Shown piece by piece: positions 1 to 8,420 of a DNA stretch of 64,000 nucleotides. Position 1 is the stretch's first letter. Every line of letters starts with the position of its first letter. Position numbers and translations under genes: made by a program. A model generated the notes under the pieces. That model saw only the letters and a list, made by a program, of their open reading frames with translations. It did not search any database and had not been told where the DNA came from. Source of the DNA: Flavobacterium sp. MFBS3-15 (GTDB lineage: Bacteria > Bacteroidota > Bacteroidia > Flavobacteriales > Flavobacteriaceae); NCBI RefSeq assembly GCF_026107645.2, contig NZ_JAPCHV010000010.1, positions 93,085 through 157,084 on the forward strand. The letters are read 5' to 3'.

Positions 1-1
1 C

Positions 2-1009
2 TTTGCAGTTGCGGGAACGCATGGCAAGACAACAACGTCGAGCATACTGGGCCATGTACTGTATGAAAGCGGCGTGGACGTGACGGCATTTTTGGGCGGT
101 ATCGTTGAGAACTACAACAGCAACCTGATAGGCAGCGGCAAGACGGTAACGGTGGTAGAGGCGGATGAGTTTGACCGCTCGTTCCTGCACCTGCACCCGG
201 ACATGGCCTGCATCACATCGATGGATGCCGACCATTTGGACATATATGGCGATGAGGCTGCGATAGTAGCAACATTCAGGGAGTTTGCCGACAAAGTGGA
301 GGATAAAAAGCACTTGTTTGTGACCAAAGGACTCCCACTGGAAGGGGTAACAGTGGGCGTAAACGGTGGGGATTTTTCTGCGGAAAACATAAGGATTGAA
401 GACGGTTGGTATGTATTTGACGTAATGACGCCAACCGGAAACATAAAGGACATTAAGTTCGGCCTTCCGGGGCACCACAACCTGACCAATGCGCTGTTGG
501 CGCTGGCCATGGCGAGTACCTATGGTGTGGCATCGGGAGACATTGCAAAGGCGCTGGAAACCTTTAAAGGCGTAAAGCGGAGGTTTTCCTACCAGATAAA
601 AAAAACGGGATTGGTATACATAGACGACTATGCGCACCACCCTACGGAGATAAATGCGGTGCACCAGGCGGTAAGCGAGCTGTATCCGGGCAAAAAAGTC
701 CTTGCAGTGTTCCAGCCGCACCTGTTCAGCCGCACAAGGGATTTTGCCGACGGGTTTGCCAAAAGCCTGTCTGCGTTTGAGAATGTCGTATTGCTGGATA
801 TTTATCCGGCAAGGGAGCTGCCCATGGAGGGGATCACCTCGAAATGGCTTTTGGAAAAGATGGATAACCCCAATAAAAAGCTGGTTAGCAAAGCCGATTT
901 GCTGCCCTTGCTGAAAATGACAGATGCCGAAGTGATCATCACGATAGGTGCCGGGGACATCGGGGAAATGGTACCTGAAATTAAAAAAGTTTTAGATGAA
1001 AAAAATTAA
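2..1009 (+). CDS. murC: UDP-N-acetylmuramate--L-alanine ligase MurC (5' end missing)
   Basis: Cytoplasmic Mur ligase that adds L-alanine to UDP-N-acetylmuramate, the first peptide step of peptidoglycan synthesis. The reading frame is open from base 2 and the first ~115 residues of a typical ~450-residue MurC lie outside the window. Visible are the Mur-ligase P-loop GTHGKTT (fragment residues 5-11), the central-domain stretch EADEFDRSF and the C-terminal DDYAHHPTEI. A GTG at 74 is only an internal codon, since the P-loop lies before it. The 3' end overlaps ftsQ by 14 bases, so the two are probably translationally coupled. Identification is secure from motifs and from the ftsQ-ftsA-ftsZ neighbours. 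Confidence 0.96.
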   Translation, partial: FAVAGTHGKTTTSSILGHVLYESGVDVTAFLGGIVENYNSNLIGSGKTVTVVEADEFDRSFLHLHPDMACITSMDADHLDIYGDEAAIVATFREFADKVEDKKHLFVTKGLPLEGVTVGVNGGDFSAENIRIEDGWYVFDVMTPTGNIKDIKFGLPGHHNLTNALLALAMASTYGVASGDIAKALETFKGVKRRFSYQIKKTGLVYIDDYAHHPTEINAVHQAVSELYPGKKVLAVFQPHLFSRTRDFADGFAKSLSAFENVVLLDIYPARELPMEGITSKWLLEKMDNPNKKLVSKADLLPLLKMTDAEVIITIGAGDIGEMVPEIKKVLDEKN

Positions 1010-1718
1010 TTGGAATGACGTGCGGCTGGTGCTGATGCTTGGCGCCGTGATCTTCCTGTTTGCTTTCTCATCAAAGCGCAATGAAAGCAGGATGCTGAAG
1101 AAGGTGGATGTAATATTTTCTGATAATGAGGCTTTTATAACACGTGATAAAGTTAATAAGTTGTTGATACAAAATTATGGCAGTGTTACGGGCATCAGGA
1201 AAGATAAATTAGATTTGAATAACGTGGAAAAAACACTCGATGCGGATCCGATGATTGATAAGGCAGAGGTTTTTACCACGATAGACGGCAGGCTTGAGGC
1301 GGTTGTAAAGCAGCGCCAGCCGGTAGCCAGGATATACAGGGGGGCGGATTCGTATTACATTGACAGCAAAGGGCAGGCCATGCCGCTATCTGATAACTAT
1401 ACTGCCAGGGTGCCTATTGTAACAGGCGAAATTGACAGTGTGGACAAGGACAAGCTACGCGGGCTGCTTTGCTATATCAACAACGATGGGTTCCTGAAAA
1501 AGAATATCATTGGTGTGGAAGTTTACGCCACGGGCGGCATGAGGATGAAGAGCAGGGGATATGATTATGACATCCTGTTTGGCAGGCCGATAAACATTGA
1601 GAAGAAGTTTAATAATTATAAGGCGTTCCTGCAGGAAGCCGTTAGGGATACATTGATTGAACAGTACAAAACAATTAACCTGAAGTTTACGCAACAGGTA
1701 GTGTGCACCAAAAAATAG
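996..1718 (+). CDS. ftsQ: cell division protein FtsQ
   Basis: Single-pass inner-membrane divisome protein that links FtsA/FtsZ to the septal peptidoglycan machinery. The 240-residue product has a short basic cytoplasmic start (MKKINW), one hydrophobic helix at about residues 9-27, then a periplasmic part with a POTRA-like segment (about 35-105) and a beta domain. The sequence is weakly conserved, so the call rests on this architecture and on position between murC and ftsA. It starts inside the end of murC and is followed after 3 bases by ftsA. Confidence 0.88.
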   Translation: MKKINWNDVRLVLMLGAVIFLFAFSSKRNESRMLKKVDVIFSDNEAFITRDKVNKLLIQNYGSVTGIRKDKLDLNNVEKTLDADPMIDKAEVFTTIDGRLEAVVKQRQPVARIYRGADSYYIDSKGQAMPLSDNYTARVPIVTGEIDSVDKDKLRGLLCYINNDGFLKKNIIGVEVYATGGMRMKSRGYDYDILFGRPINIEKKFNNYKAFLQEAVRDTLIEQYKTINLKFTQQVVCTKK

Positions 1719-1721
1719 AGT

Positions 1722-3125
1722 ATGGAAAAAGACAACATTGCAGTAGGTTTAGACATCGGGACGACAAAGATCGTGGCGATGATAGGCAGAAAAAATGAGT
1801 ATGGGAAACTGGAGATCCTGGGTGTGGGTAAGTCCAAGAGCCTGGGTGTTGCCAGAGGGGTTGTTAATAACATAACGCAAACCATCCAGTCGATACAGCA
1901 GGCCATTCAGGAGGCTGAGTCGGATTCAGGATACAAGATCAACGATGTGGTGGTAGGCATTGCGGGGCAGCACATACGCAGCATCCAGCACAGCGACTAC
2001 ATTTCCAGGAACAATCCGGAGGAAGTGATAGGCGATGCCGACATCGACATGCTGATCAACCAGGTGCATAAGCTGGCGATGCTTCCGGGTGAGGAGATCA
2101 TCCATGTACTGCCGCAGGAATTCAAGATTGACGGCCAAAGCGAAATAAAGGAACCTATAGGCATGTATGGCGGCAGGCTGGAAAGCAGCTTCCACGTGGT
2201 GGTAGGCCAAGCATCATCCATCCGTAACGTGGGCCGATGCATCAAGAGCTCCGGGCTTGACCTTTCGGGCCTTACGCTGGAGCCGCTGGCTTCTGCCGAT
2301 GCAGTACTGAGCCAGGAAGAAAAAGAGGCGGGTGTGGCGCTTATCGACATAGGCGGCGGCACTACCGACCTTGCTATTTTCAAGGACGGGATCATTCGCC
2401 ATACGGCAGTGATACCATTTGGCGGCAACGTGATTACCGACGACATCAAGGAAGGATGCTCGATCATTGAAAAGCAGGCAGAGTTGCTGAAGACCAAGTT
2501 CGGTTCGGCATGGCCGGGTGAGAATAAGGACAACGAGATCGTTTCGATCCCTGGCCTTCGCGGACGCGAGCCGAAAGAAATATCATTGAAAAACCTCTCA
2601 AAGATCATCCATGCCCGTGTGGTGGAAATCATTGAACAGGTATTTGCCGAGATAAAAGCATACGGACATGAAGACCCGCGCAAAAAGCTGATTGCAGGCA
2701 TCGTACTTACAGGAGGCGGTTCGCAGCTGAACCACATCAAGCAATTGGTGGAATACATTACCGGCATGGATACCCGCATAGGCTATCCTAACGAGCACCT
2801 GGCCGGCGACAGCGACGAGGAGATATCAAGCCCGTTATATGCCACGGCAGTAGGGCTTGTAATGAACAGCATGCGCAATAATACGTACAGCGCAACGCCG
2901 CTGGTAGAATTGCAAAAGCCTGCAGCGCCGCCGGTAGCAAGGCATCAGCCGATCGTAAATACCGTAGTGGCGCCCGAACCAGTGATGGAAGAGGAACCCG
3001 AACCGGTTGCCGTAGCTGCCCAAGCGCCTAAAAGCCAGAATGAAAGCACCGAGAAGAAGGTAAAGAGGTCGTTTTTCGACAAGTATATAGACAAGATCAA
3101 AGATTTTTTAGATAACGCAGAATAA
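1722..3125 (+). CDS. ftsA: cell division protein FtsA
   Basis: Actin-like ATPase that anchors FtsZ to the membrane. Actin-fold signatures are visible: phosphate-1 GLDIGTTKIVAMIG near residue 8, phosphate-2 ALIDIGGGTTDLAIF near 205, and the adenosine motif GIVLTGGGSQ near 327. The SHS2/1C segment lies between the first two. The end (RSFFDKYIDKIKDFLDN) is an amphipathic helix, the usual membrane-targeting sequence of FtsA, preceded by a Pro/Val/Glu-rich linker. The 467-residue length is somewhat long for the family because of this linker. It lies 3 bases after ftsQ and 7 bases before ftsZ. Confidence 0.96.
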   Translation: MEKDNIAVGLDIGTTKIVAMIGRKNEYGKLEILGVGKSKSLGVARGVVNNITQTIQSIQQAIQEAESDSGYKINDVVVGIAGQHIRSIQHSDYISRNNPEEVIGDADIDMLINQVHKLAMLPGEEIIHVLPQEFKIDGQSEIKEPIGMYGGRLESSFHVVVGQASSIRNVGRCIKSSGLDLSGLTLEPLASADAVLSQEEKEAGVALIDIGGGTTDLAIFKDGIIRHTAVIPFGGNVITDDIKEGCSIIEKQAELLKTKFGSAWPGENKDNEIVSIPGLRGREPKEISLKNLSKIIHARVVEIIEQVFAEIKAYGHEDPRKKLIAGIVLTGGGSQLNHIKQLVEYITGMDTRIGYPNEHLAGDSDEEISSPLYATAVGLVMNSMRNNTYSATPLVELQKPAAPPVARHQPIVNTVVAPEPVMEEEPEPVAVAAQAPKSQNESTEKKVKRSFFDKYIDKIKDFLDNAE

Positions 3126-3132
3126 AAACCCG

Positions 3133-5112
3133 ATGGATATGATGAACACAGAATTTGGAAGCATTTCGTTTGATTTACCAAAAAATCAATCGAACGTGAT
3201 CAAGGTAATTGGTGTTGGCGGAGGCGGTAGCAACGCGATCAACCACATGTTTAAGCAGGGGATCAAAGGTGTTGATTTTATTGTCTGCAATACAGATTCA
3301 CAGGCATTGCAGAATAGCCCTGTCCCAAACAAGATACAGCTTGGGGTAGGCCTTACCGAAGGGCTTGGTGCGGGTGCAAATCCGGAGGTAGGCCAGCAGT
3401 CGGCGCTGGAAAGCATCGACGACATTGAGAAAATGCTGGACACCAATACAAAAATGATATTCATAACAGCGGGTATGGGCGGTGGTACCGGTACCGGTGC
3501 AGCTCCCGTTATTGCACAGCTGGCTAAAGAGAGGGATATCCTTACCGTGGGCATCGTGACCATACCGTTCCAGTTTGAAGGAAAGGTAAGGAGCGAGCAG
3601 GCCCTTGCCGGTGTGGAAAGGCTGCGCAAGCAGGTGGACTCGCTTATCGTGATAAACAATAACAAGCTGCGCGAAGTATACGGCAACCTGGGCTTTAAGG
3701 CGGGGTTTTCAAAAGCGGACGAAGTTTTGGCAACGGCCTCAAGGGGCATTGCCGAGGTAATTACGCACCACTACACGCAAAACATCGACCTTAAGGATGC
3801 CAAGACTGTTTTGAGCAACAGTGGTACTGCCATAATGGGGTCGGCTGTGGCTTTGGGCGATAACCGTGCCAAGGATGCCATTGTTGACGCTTTGGATTCG
3901 CCGTTATTGAACGATAACAAAATTACAGGTGCTAAAAACGTGCTGTTGCTGATCGTTTCGGGTACTAGCGAAATCACCATCGATGAGATAGGCGAAATAA
4001 ACGACCACATCCAGTCGGAAGCAGGTTACAATGCCAACATCATCATGGGTGTGGGCGAGGATGAGTCGCTGGGTGATTCTATTGCGGTAACCATCATCGC
4101 GACAGGCTTTAATGTAGAGCAGCAGGCTGAGATCGTGAACACGGAGCCCAAGAAGATAATCCACGCGCTGGAGGAGGACCAAAGACTGGTGCGTGACCTG
4201 ACGCAAAGGCCAATTGTGCCATCATTCGACCTTTCGGCTCCCGTAGCTGAAGAGCCGAAGCGTGAAATCAAGGCTGAGCCTGTTGTTGAGGAGAAAATTG
4301 TATTTGCGCTTGAGGAGGAAGTCATTGAGGAAAAAAAGCCGATAGCTGAAGTTGTTGAAGCGCCAGTTGCCGAAGTGCCTGCGTTCCCATCTTCAGAATA
4401 CATCAATAACCTTGACGTTTTCTTTGAGATTGTAACGCCTGAAAGAGCGCCTGAACCTGTGCAGCAATTCCAGATTAAAGATGTAAGGGAAATTGAGGTG
4501 ATCGATGCAGAATTTGTGATCGTGGAGAAAGAACAGGAGCAATTTGCTTTTTCATTCGACCTTTCCATCGACAACCAGAAAAAAGAAGAGCCGTTGCTTT
4601 TCAGCCTGACAGAAGAGACCCGTGCAATAAAAGTGAACGAGCCTGTACAGGTTGTTCCGGTGACGGAAGTGAACGAATCTGGCGTGATACGCTATTCGCT
4701 GGATGATTACCTGGAGAAGGAAGCGGAACTGGTTAACTCAAAACCTGTTGCAAAGGTGGAGGAGCCAATTGCGCCTGAACTTAACCTGACCGTAAAGAGG
4801 AGTGAGCAGTCCGAGCCTGCAAGGTTCAATCCGCAGGATGGCATTTCTCCGGTAGAGATGACTATTGAGGAGACGCTTCGCCTGAGGGCAGAAGAGCGCA
4901 GGAAAAAGATGAAGGAGTTTAACTATAAGTTCCACAACAGCGCTTCGAAAGTAGATGAATATGAGCGGGAACCGGCCTACAAAAGGATGGGCATAGACCT
5001 GAACGATTCCCGTACTGATAATAGCAAGTCCCGTTTATCATTGGGGATGGATAGTAACGACGACTTACAGTTGCGTTCAAACAATTCGTTCCTGCATGAC
5101 AATGTGGATTAA
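3133..5112 (+). CDS. ftsZ: cell division GTPase FtsZ with long C-terminal linker
   Basis: Tubulin-like GTPase that forms the division ring. The GTP-binding signature GGGTGTGAAP lies near residue 117 and the T7-loop region around residues 175-200 (NNNKLREVYGNLGF). The conserved GTPase and C-terminal domains end near residue 335. About 300 further residues form an acidic, Pro/Val/Glu-rich low-complexity linker, then a basic stretch and the end SNNSFLHDNVD, which likely holds the FtsA-binding tail. The 659-residue length is far above the ~380 of E. coli FtsZ, as is usual in Bacteroidetes. ATG 3133 is used; an ATG at 3142 is also possible. A rho-independent terminator follows directly. Confidence 0.97.
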   Translation: MDMMNTEFGSISFDLPKNQSNVIKVIGVGGGGSNAINHMFKQGIKGVDFIVCNTDSQALQNSPVPNKIQLGVGLTEGLGAGANPEVGQQSALESIDDIEKMLDTNTKMIFITAGMGGGTGTGAAPVIAQLAKERDILTVGIVTIPFQFEGKVRSEQALAGVERLRKQVDSLIVINNNKLREVYGNLGFKAGFSKADEVLATASRGIAEVITHHYTQNIDLKDAKTVLSNSGTAIMGSAVALGDNRAKDAIVDALDSPLLNDNKITGAKNVLLLIVSGTSEITIDEIGEINDHIQSEAGYNANIIMGVGEDESLGDSIAVTIIATGFNVEQQAEIVNTEPKKIIHALEEDQRLVRDLTQRPIVPSFDLSAPVAEEPKREIKAEPVVEEKIVFALEEEVIEEKKPIAEVVEAPVAEVPAFPSSEYINNLDVFFEIVTPERAPEPVQQFQIKDVREIEVIDAEFVIVEKEQEQFAFSFDLSIDNQKKEEPLLFSLTEETRAIKVNEPVQVVPVTEVNESGVIRYSLDDYLEKEAELVNSKPVAKVEEPIAPELNLTVKRSEQSEPARFNPQDGISPVEMTIEETLRLRAEERRKKMKEFNYKFHNSASKVDEYEREPAYKRMGIDLNDSRTDNSKSRLSLGMDSNDDLQLRSNNSFLHDNVD

Positions 5113-5133
5113 ACTAACCCAAATGTGAACCTT

Positions 5134-5170
5134 AACCCGAAAATATCTTACTATTTTCGGGTTATTTTTT
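5134..5170 (+). terminator. rho-independent terminator after ftsZ
   Basis: Perfect 11-bp stem AACCCGAAAAT (5134-5144) / ATTTTCGGGTT (5153-5163) with an 8-base loop, followed by a T-run to 5170. It lies 22 bases after the ftsZ stop. The hairpin also sits just past the end of the convergent gene at 5174, but the T-run is on the + strand. Its right half is copied at 5859-5889. Confidence 0.9.
5140..5170 (+). repeat. 31-bp direct repeat, left copy
   Basis: Bases 5140-5170 match 5859-5889 at 29 of 31 positions in the same orientation (mismatches at 5151-5152). The left copy is part of the ftsZ terminator. The pair brackets the orphan gene at 5174-5605. Confidence 0.85.
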
Positions 5171-5173
5171 GGC

Positions 5174-5605
5174 CTATTGCTTTGTCATGGTGAAAGCCAT
5201 CATAACGTGGTTGTTTGCCGGGATTTCGGTTTGAAAGTTGGTGCCAAACATGCTTGCGACCCCATCGGTATGCTGTCCGAACAGAGTAACAGGCTGCGCA
5301 TTGTACTGACCGGCATTAATGGTAGGTATTCCCAGCGGTGGGGGTAAGTATGAATCCGGGCCATTGGACGAATCCGGATAAAGTGTAGGCATGAAGTCGC
5401 TGAATTGTACCGCGAAATAATTACCGTCGGCAACTTCTGCCCAGGCTGCCTGAAAGGTTCCGGGCGTGCAGCCCATTGGCGGATTAGTAGCAGTTATATT
5501 TGCTACTCCTGCATTTTGTGAAGGCCCGTTTTGGATGAATTCAATGGTTCCTTCCATGTCTCCTTGTGTGGAAAATGTCCATGTTGTTCCTGCTAATGTA
5601 CTCAT
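5174..5605 (-). CDS. hypothetical protein, small and beta-rich
   Basis: I do not recognise this 143-residue product. It has no signal peptide, no membrane segment and a single cysteine. The sequence is rich in Gly, Thr, Pro and Asn, with alternating hydrophobic residues, which suggests a small beta-sandwich or lipocalin-like fold; it opens MSTLAGTTWTF. It is transcribed against ftsZ and yqeY and is enclosed by two near-identical 31-bp direct repeats, so it may be a later insertion into the conserved ftsZ-yqeY interval. No function is proposed. That it is a real gene is inferred from its length, convergent position and non-random composition. Confidence 0.6.
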   Translation of the reverse strand: MSTLAGTTWTFSTQGDMEGTIEFIQNGPSQNAGVANITATNPPMGCTPGTFQAAWAEVADGNYFAVQFSDFMPTLYPDSSNGPDSYLPPPLGIPTINAGQYNAQPVTLFGQHTDGVASMFGTNFQTEIPANNHVMMAFTMTKQ

Positions 5606-5858
5606 GATGTTTAGTTGTTTGGTTGTCCTACTCTTTTGGTTTTTCAGATTCCACCTCCGGTTAAAAATGCTGAACCGGAACAGATTTTATTACAGATGCA
5701 TGCCTTAGCGGATACCAGCTGTTGTATTTACTTTACAAAGTTTGGAAAGTTGCGGGCTTGTTAAATCGCCCTTAAAGATGATTTTGCCCATACCTCTTTT
5801 GGGGTATCTGTGCAGATCATGGCAATAAGATAATAAAGGTAGCAAGTGTTCTTACCTT

Positions 5859-5889
5859 AAAATATCTTAGAATTTTCGGGTTATTTTTT
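5859..5889 (+). repeat. 31-bp direct repeat, right copy
   Basis: Second copy of the sequence at 5140-5170. It lacks the left stem arm (AACCCG) and so cannot form the same terminator hairpin. It ends in the T-run just before yqeY. The rest of the 5606-5922 gap holds no gene I can support. Confidence 0.85.
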
Positions 5890-5897
5890 TATCTTCG
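5890..5897 (+). promoter_or_regulatory. candidate -7 element for yqeY
   Basis: TATCTTCG matches the Bacteroidetes -7 consensus TAnnTTTG at all but one position and lies 25 bases before the yqeY ATG. No clear -33 TTTG was found; the right copy of the direct repeat occupies that place. Confidence 0.4.
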
Positions 5898-5922
5898 CAG
5901 GCACATTTTAAAACCCTGTACT

Positions 5923-6372
5923 ATGAGTTTACAGACACAGATCATGGACGAGATGAAAACTGCCATGAAAGCGAAAGATACGGTGGCCCTTGAGTCGCTG
6001 CGCGCGATAAAAAGCGCCATATTGCTGGCCCAGACCGAAAGCGGCGCGAAGGAAGAGCTGTCGCAGGAAGAAGAGATAAAGCTGTTGCAAAGGCTGGTTA
6101 AACAGCGTAAGGACAGTGCAAACATATACATAGAGCAGGGCCGCCAGGATCTTGCCGACCCGGAACTGGCACAGGTTGCCGTAATTGAAAAGTTCCTTCC
6201 CGCGCAATTGGGTGAGGCCGAAGTAGAGGCATTGGTTAAGAAAATCATAGCTGATAACGGATTCTCGGGTATGGCCGATATGGGCAAGGTGATGGGCATT
6301 GCCTCTAAAGAGCTTGCGGGCCAGGCGGATGGCAAGACAATATCCAACGCGGTGAAAAAGGCACTCGCTTAA
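5923..6372 (+). CDS. GatB/YqeY domain-containing protein
   Basis: Stand-alone YqeY-family protein, related to the tail domain of the GatB subunit of tRNA amidotransferase; its exact role is not established. The 149 residues match the family length. The first two-thirds are helical with many charged residues (LSQEEEIKLLQRLVKQRKDS), and the end holds the family's Gly-containing segment MADMGKVMGIASKELAGQADG. It is often found after ftsZ in Flavobacteria. It is probably transcribed alone from a promoter near 5890, and tRNA-Arg follows. Confidence 0.92.
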   Translation: MSLQTQIMDEMKTAMKAKDTVALESLRAIKSAILLAQTESGAKEELSQEEEIKLLQRLVKQRKDSANIYIEQGRQDLADPELAQVAVIEKFLPAQLGEAEVEALVKKIIADNGFSGMADMGKVMGIASKELAGQADGKTISNAVKKALA

Positions 6373-6445
6373 TTTTTAAGGTATCAGGTTTAAAGTTTCA
6401 GGTTGGACAGTTTGAAATCATAAACCCGAAATCTGTAATAAAACT

Positions 6446-6517
6446 GGCTCCATAGTTCAATGGATAGAATTTCAGATTCCGGTTCTGAAGATTTGGGTTC
6501 GAATCCCGATGGAGTCA
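6446..6517 (+). tRNA. tRNA-Arg (anticodon CCG)
   Basis: All arms fold: acceptor GGCTCCA/TGGAGTC (with one G-T pair), D-stem GTTC/GAAT, anticodon stem TCAGA/TCTGA with loop TTCCGGT, and T-stem TTGGG/CCCGA with loop TTCGAAT. The anticodon is CCG, reading Arg codon CGG. There are 72 bases up to the discriminator A; the 3' CCA is not encoded. A strong terminator follows. Confidence 0.95.
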
Positions 6518-6521
6518 CAAT

Positions 6522-6546
6522 CCCCAGTTCACACTGGGGTTTTTTG
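6522..6546 (+). terminator. terminator after tRNA-Arg
   Basis: Perfect 7-bp stem CCCCAGT (6522-6528) / ACTGGGG (6533-6539), loop TCAC, then six T. Confidence 0.9.
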
Positions 6547-6631
6547 TTTGTATTGGTGCTGTACCGATAACGTTGCTACAGGGTACTGTATCCGGAAATC
6601 AAATTTAATATTACCGCAACATCTTAATTCA

Positions 6632-6639
6632 TAGCTTTG
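6632..6639 (+). promoter_or_regulatory. -7 promoter element (TAGCTTTG)
   Basis: Exact match to TAnnTTTG, 30 bases before the ATG at 6669. No convincing -33 element at the right distance. Confidence 0.5.
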
Positions 6640-6668
6640 CCCATAAATCAAAGATTGTAACTGTTCCT

Positions 6669-8333
6669 ATGCAAAAAATTACGCACCATTTCCTTGTTAT
6701 CGCCTTAGCAGGTTTCGGTATGTGGCTTAACGCCCAGACCACGGTCCTCAACGAGACGCTGCTCACGCAGGAGAGCTTCAATACCTTTACGCGCGTCAGT
6801 GTTTCCGGTGCCCAGGAGTGGAGCTTCAGTCCGCAATATGGCGCGGTGTGCAGCGGATATTTTAACAATCAAAGTAACGCCAATGAAGACTGGCTCATAA
6901 GTCCTGAAATGAACTTTTTGCAAATAGACGACGTAACGCTGACCTTTAATCATACCCGGGGGCCGGGTGCCATGGTGAGTGTAGGTGTGGCCGAAGGTTG
7001 GTACAAAGCATTTGCGACCGCCAATTATACGGGTAACCCCTCAACAACAAGCTGGGTAGAACTTAGCGGACTAAACCAGAGCATAACCGACGGCTGGCAA
7101 TACATAGCTTCAGGAAACCTTGAAATTCCTTCTTTGGCAAAGTCGGCACATTCACGTATTGCTTTCCGCTACATCAGCAACGCAGCTCAAAGCGCCACAT
7201 GGGAAATTAAAAATGTAAAGGTTACGGCTGTGCCCCAGGGAACGGTAAGCTTCAGGATAACCAACTGGAATGCCGAGTGGCTGGGCTGTACGCAGTTTGG
7301 CCCGGAAAATGAGAGCCTGCAGCTTAGCAACGTTGCATCGGCGATGCTACTGATGGATTCCGATGTGTACTGCCTGCAGGAAATCAGCAATACCCCTTCA
7401 ATGCCAACAATAGCATCACTGGTTGCCCAAATGGGAAGCACCCAGTGGGGAGGTGCCATTGTACCGTCTAATACAGGAGACTGTAATCAGAGACAGGCCA
7501 TTATATACAAAAAGGCGCGAGTACAGCTGGTAAGTTCATCGGAATTGAATAACGGGAATCCGGCACAGGGCAATACTTATCATTATAACTGGACCAGCGG
7601 TCGCTTTCCGGCGTTATACAACATTAACCTGCTTTCAGGCAGTACTGTCATACCGGTTTCTCTCGTTAATATCCATGCCAAGGCTGAGGATGGCAATGAA
7701 TCCAGCTACATACGGAGGAAAGGTGGGTCGGAAGGGCTTAAAGGCATACTCGACAGCCCGACATATAATAGCAAGAATGTTATCATTCTTGGAGACTTTA
7801 ATGACTATCTGATAGGCACTTCCAGCGATGTATGCAACTGTACTGTTTCGCCTTATAAGAATTTTATTGACGATGCGGGCAATTACAATGGCATTACGAA
7901 AGATATTACGGATGTGAACACTAACTGGGGCATACGTCCTATTATTGATAATGTCGTCATATCTAATGAACTGGCCGATAATTATGTGGGAAGCAGCGCA
8001 ATGCAGGAAGCCCTGTTGCCGAATTCCATTCCTGATTACTATTTTACGACTTCTACACACCTTCCGATAACTGCAGTTTTCCAGTTTGAAGTGCTGGGCA
8101 CTCCTGAATTTCAACAGGCCGCCTGGACCGTATATCCCAACCCTGTGAAAAACGAGCTGAATATTACATCCACCGGTACTTTAGAAGATAAGCAAACCAC
8201 TATTTATGACCTTACCGGGAGACAGGTATTTACAGGCCGGCTATCAGGGGAGGTTATTAATGTAAGCGCTTTGCCGGCGGGCATATATATCCTGAAGCTG
8301 GATGGCAGGAGCGCCAGGTTCGTGAAGGAATAA
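6669..8333 (+). CDS. secreted endonuclease/exonuclease/phosphatase-family protein with T9SS sorting domain
   Basis: Predicted secreted phosphodiesterase or nuclease, exported by Sec and then by the type IX system. A signal peptide covers about residues 1-22 (cleavage after NAQ). Residues ~25-190 look like a beta-sandwich 'choice-of-anchor/cleaved-adhesin' domain (DWLISPEMNF). The EEP catalytic domain runs ~195-470 with NWNAEW, DVYCLQEI (metal-binding Glu), GDFND and a final THLP in place of the usual SDH. The last ~75 residues (YPNPVKNELNI ... LPAGIYILKL) are a type A T9SS C-terminal sorting domain. Substrate unknown: DNA, RNA or phospholipid are all possible. It is a single gene with its own promoter and terminator. 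Confidence 0.88.
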   Translation: MQKITHHFLVIALAGFGMWLNAQTTVLNETLLTQESFNTFTRVSVSGAQEWSFSPQYGAVCSGYFNNQSNANEDWLISPEMNFLQIDDVTLTFNHTRGPGAMVSVGVAEGWYKAFATANYTGNPSTTSWVELSGLNQSITDGWQYIASGNLEIPSLAKSAHSRIAFRYISNAAQSATWEIKNVKVTAVPQGTVSFRITNWNAEWLGCTQFGPENESLQLSNVASAMLLMDSDVYCLQEISNTPSMPTIASLVAQMGSTQWGGAIVPSNTGDCNQRQAIIYKKARVQLVSSSELNNGNPAQGNTYHYNWTSGRFPALYNINLLSGSTVIPVSLVNIHAKAEDGNESSYIRRKGGSEGLKGILDSPTYNSKNVIILGDFNDYLIGTSSDVCNCTVSPYKNFIDDAGNYNGITKDITDVNTNWGIRPIIDNVVISNELADNYVGSSAMQEALLPNSIPDYYFTTSTHLPITAVFQFEVLGTPEFQQAAWTVYPNPVKNELNITSTGTLEDKQTTIYDLTGRQVFTGRLSGEVINVSALPAGIYILKLDGRSARFVKE

Positions 8334-8352
8334 ATCTTTTAAAAAAACAGGG

Positions 8353-8391
8353 AAGGGTAAATTGCTGCATCATTTTACCCTTTTCTTTTTT
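8353..8391 (+). terminator. terminator after the secreted nuclease
   Basis: Stem AAGGGTAAA (8353-8361) / TTTACCCTT (8374-8382), 12-base loop, followed by a T-rich tract to 8391. Confidence 0.8.
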
Positions 8392-8393
8392 TG

Positions 8394-8401
8394 TAACTTC
8401 G
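8394..8401 (+). promoter_or_regulatory. candidate -7 element for the amine oxidase
   Basis: TAACTTCG, one mismatch to TAnnTTTG, 19 bases before the ATG at 8421. Confidence 0.35.
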
Positions 8402-8420
8402 GGTATCTGAATCAATAACA

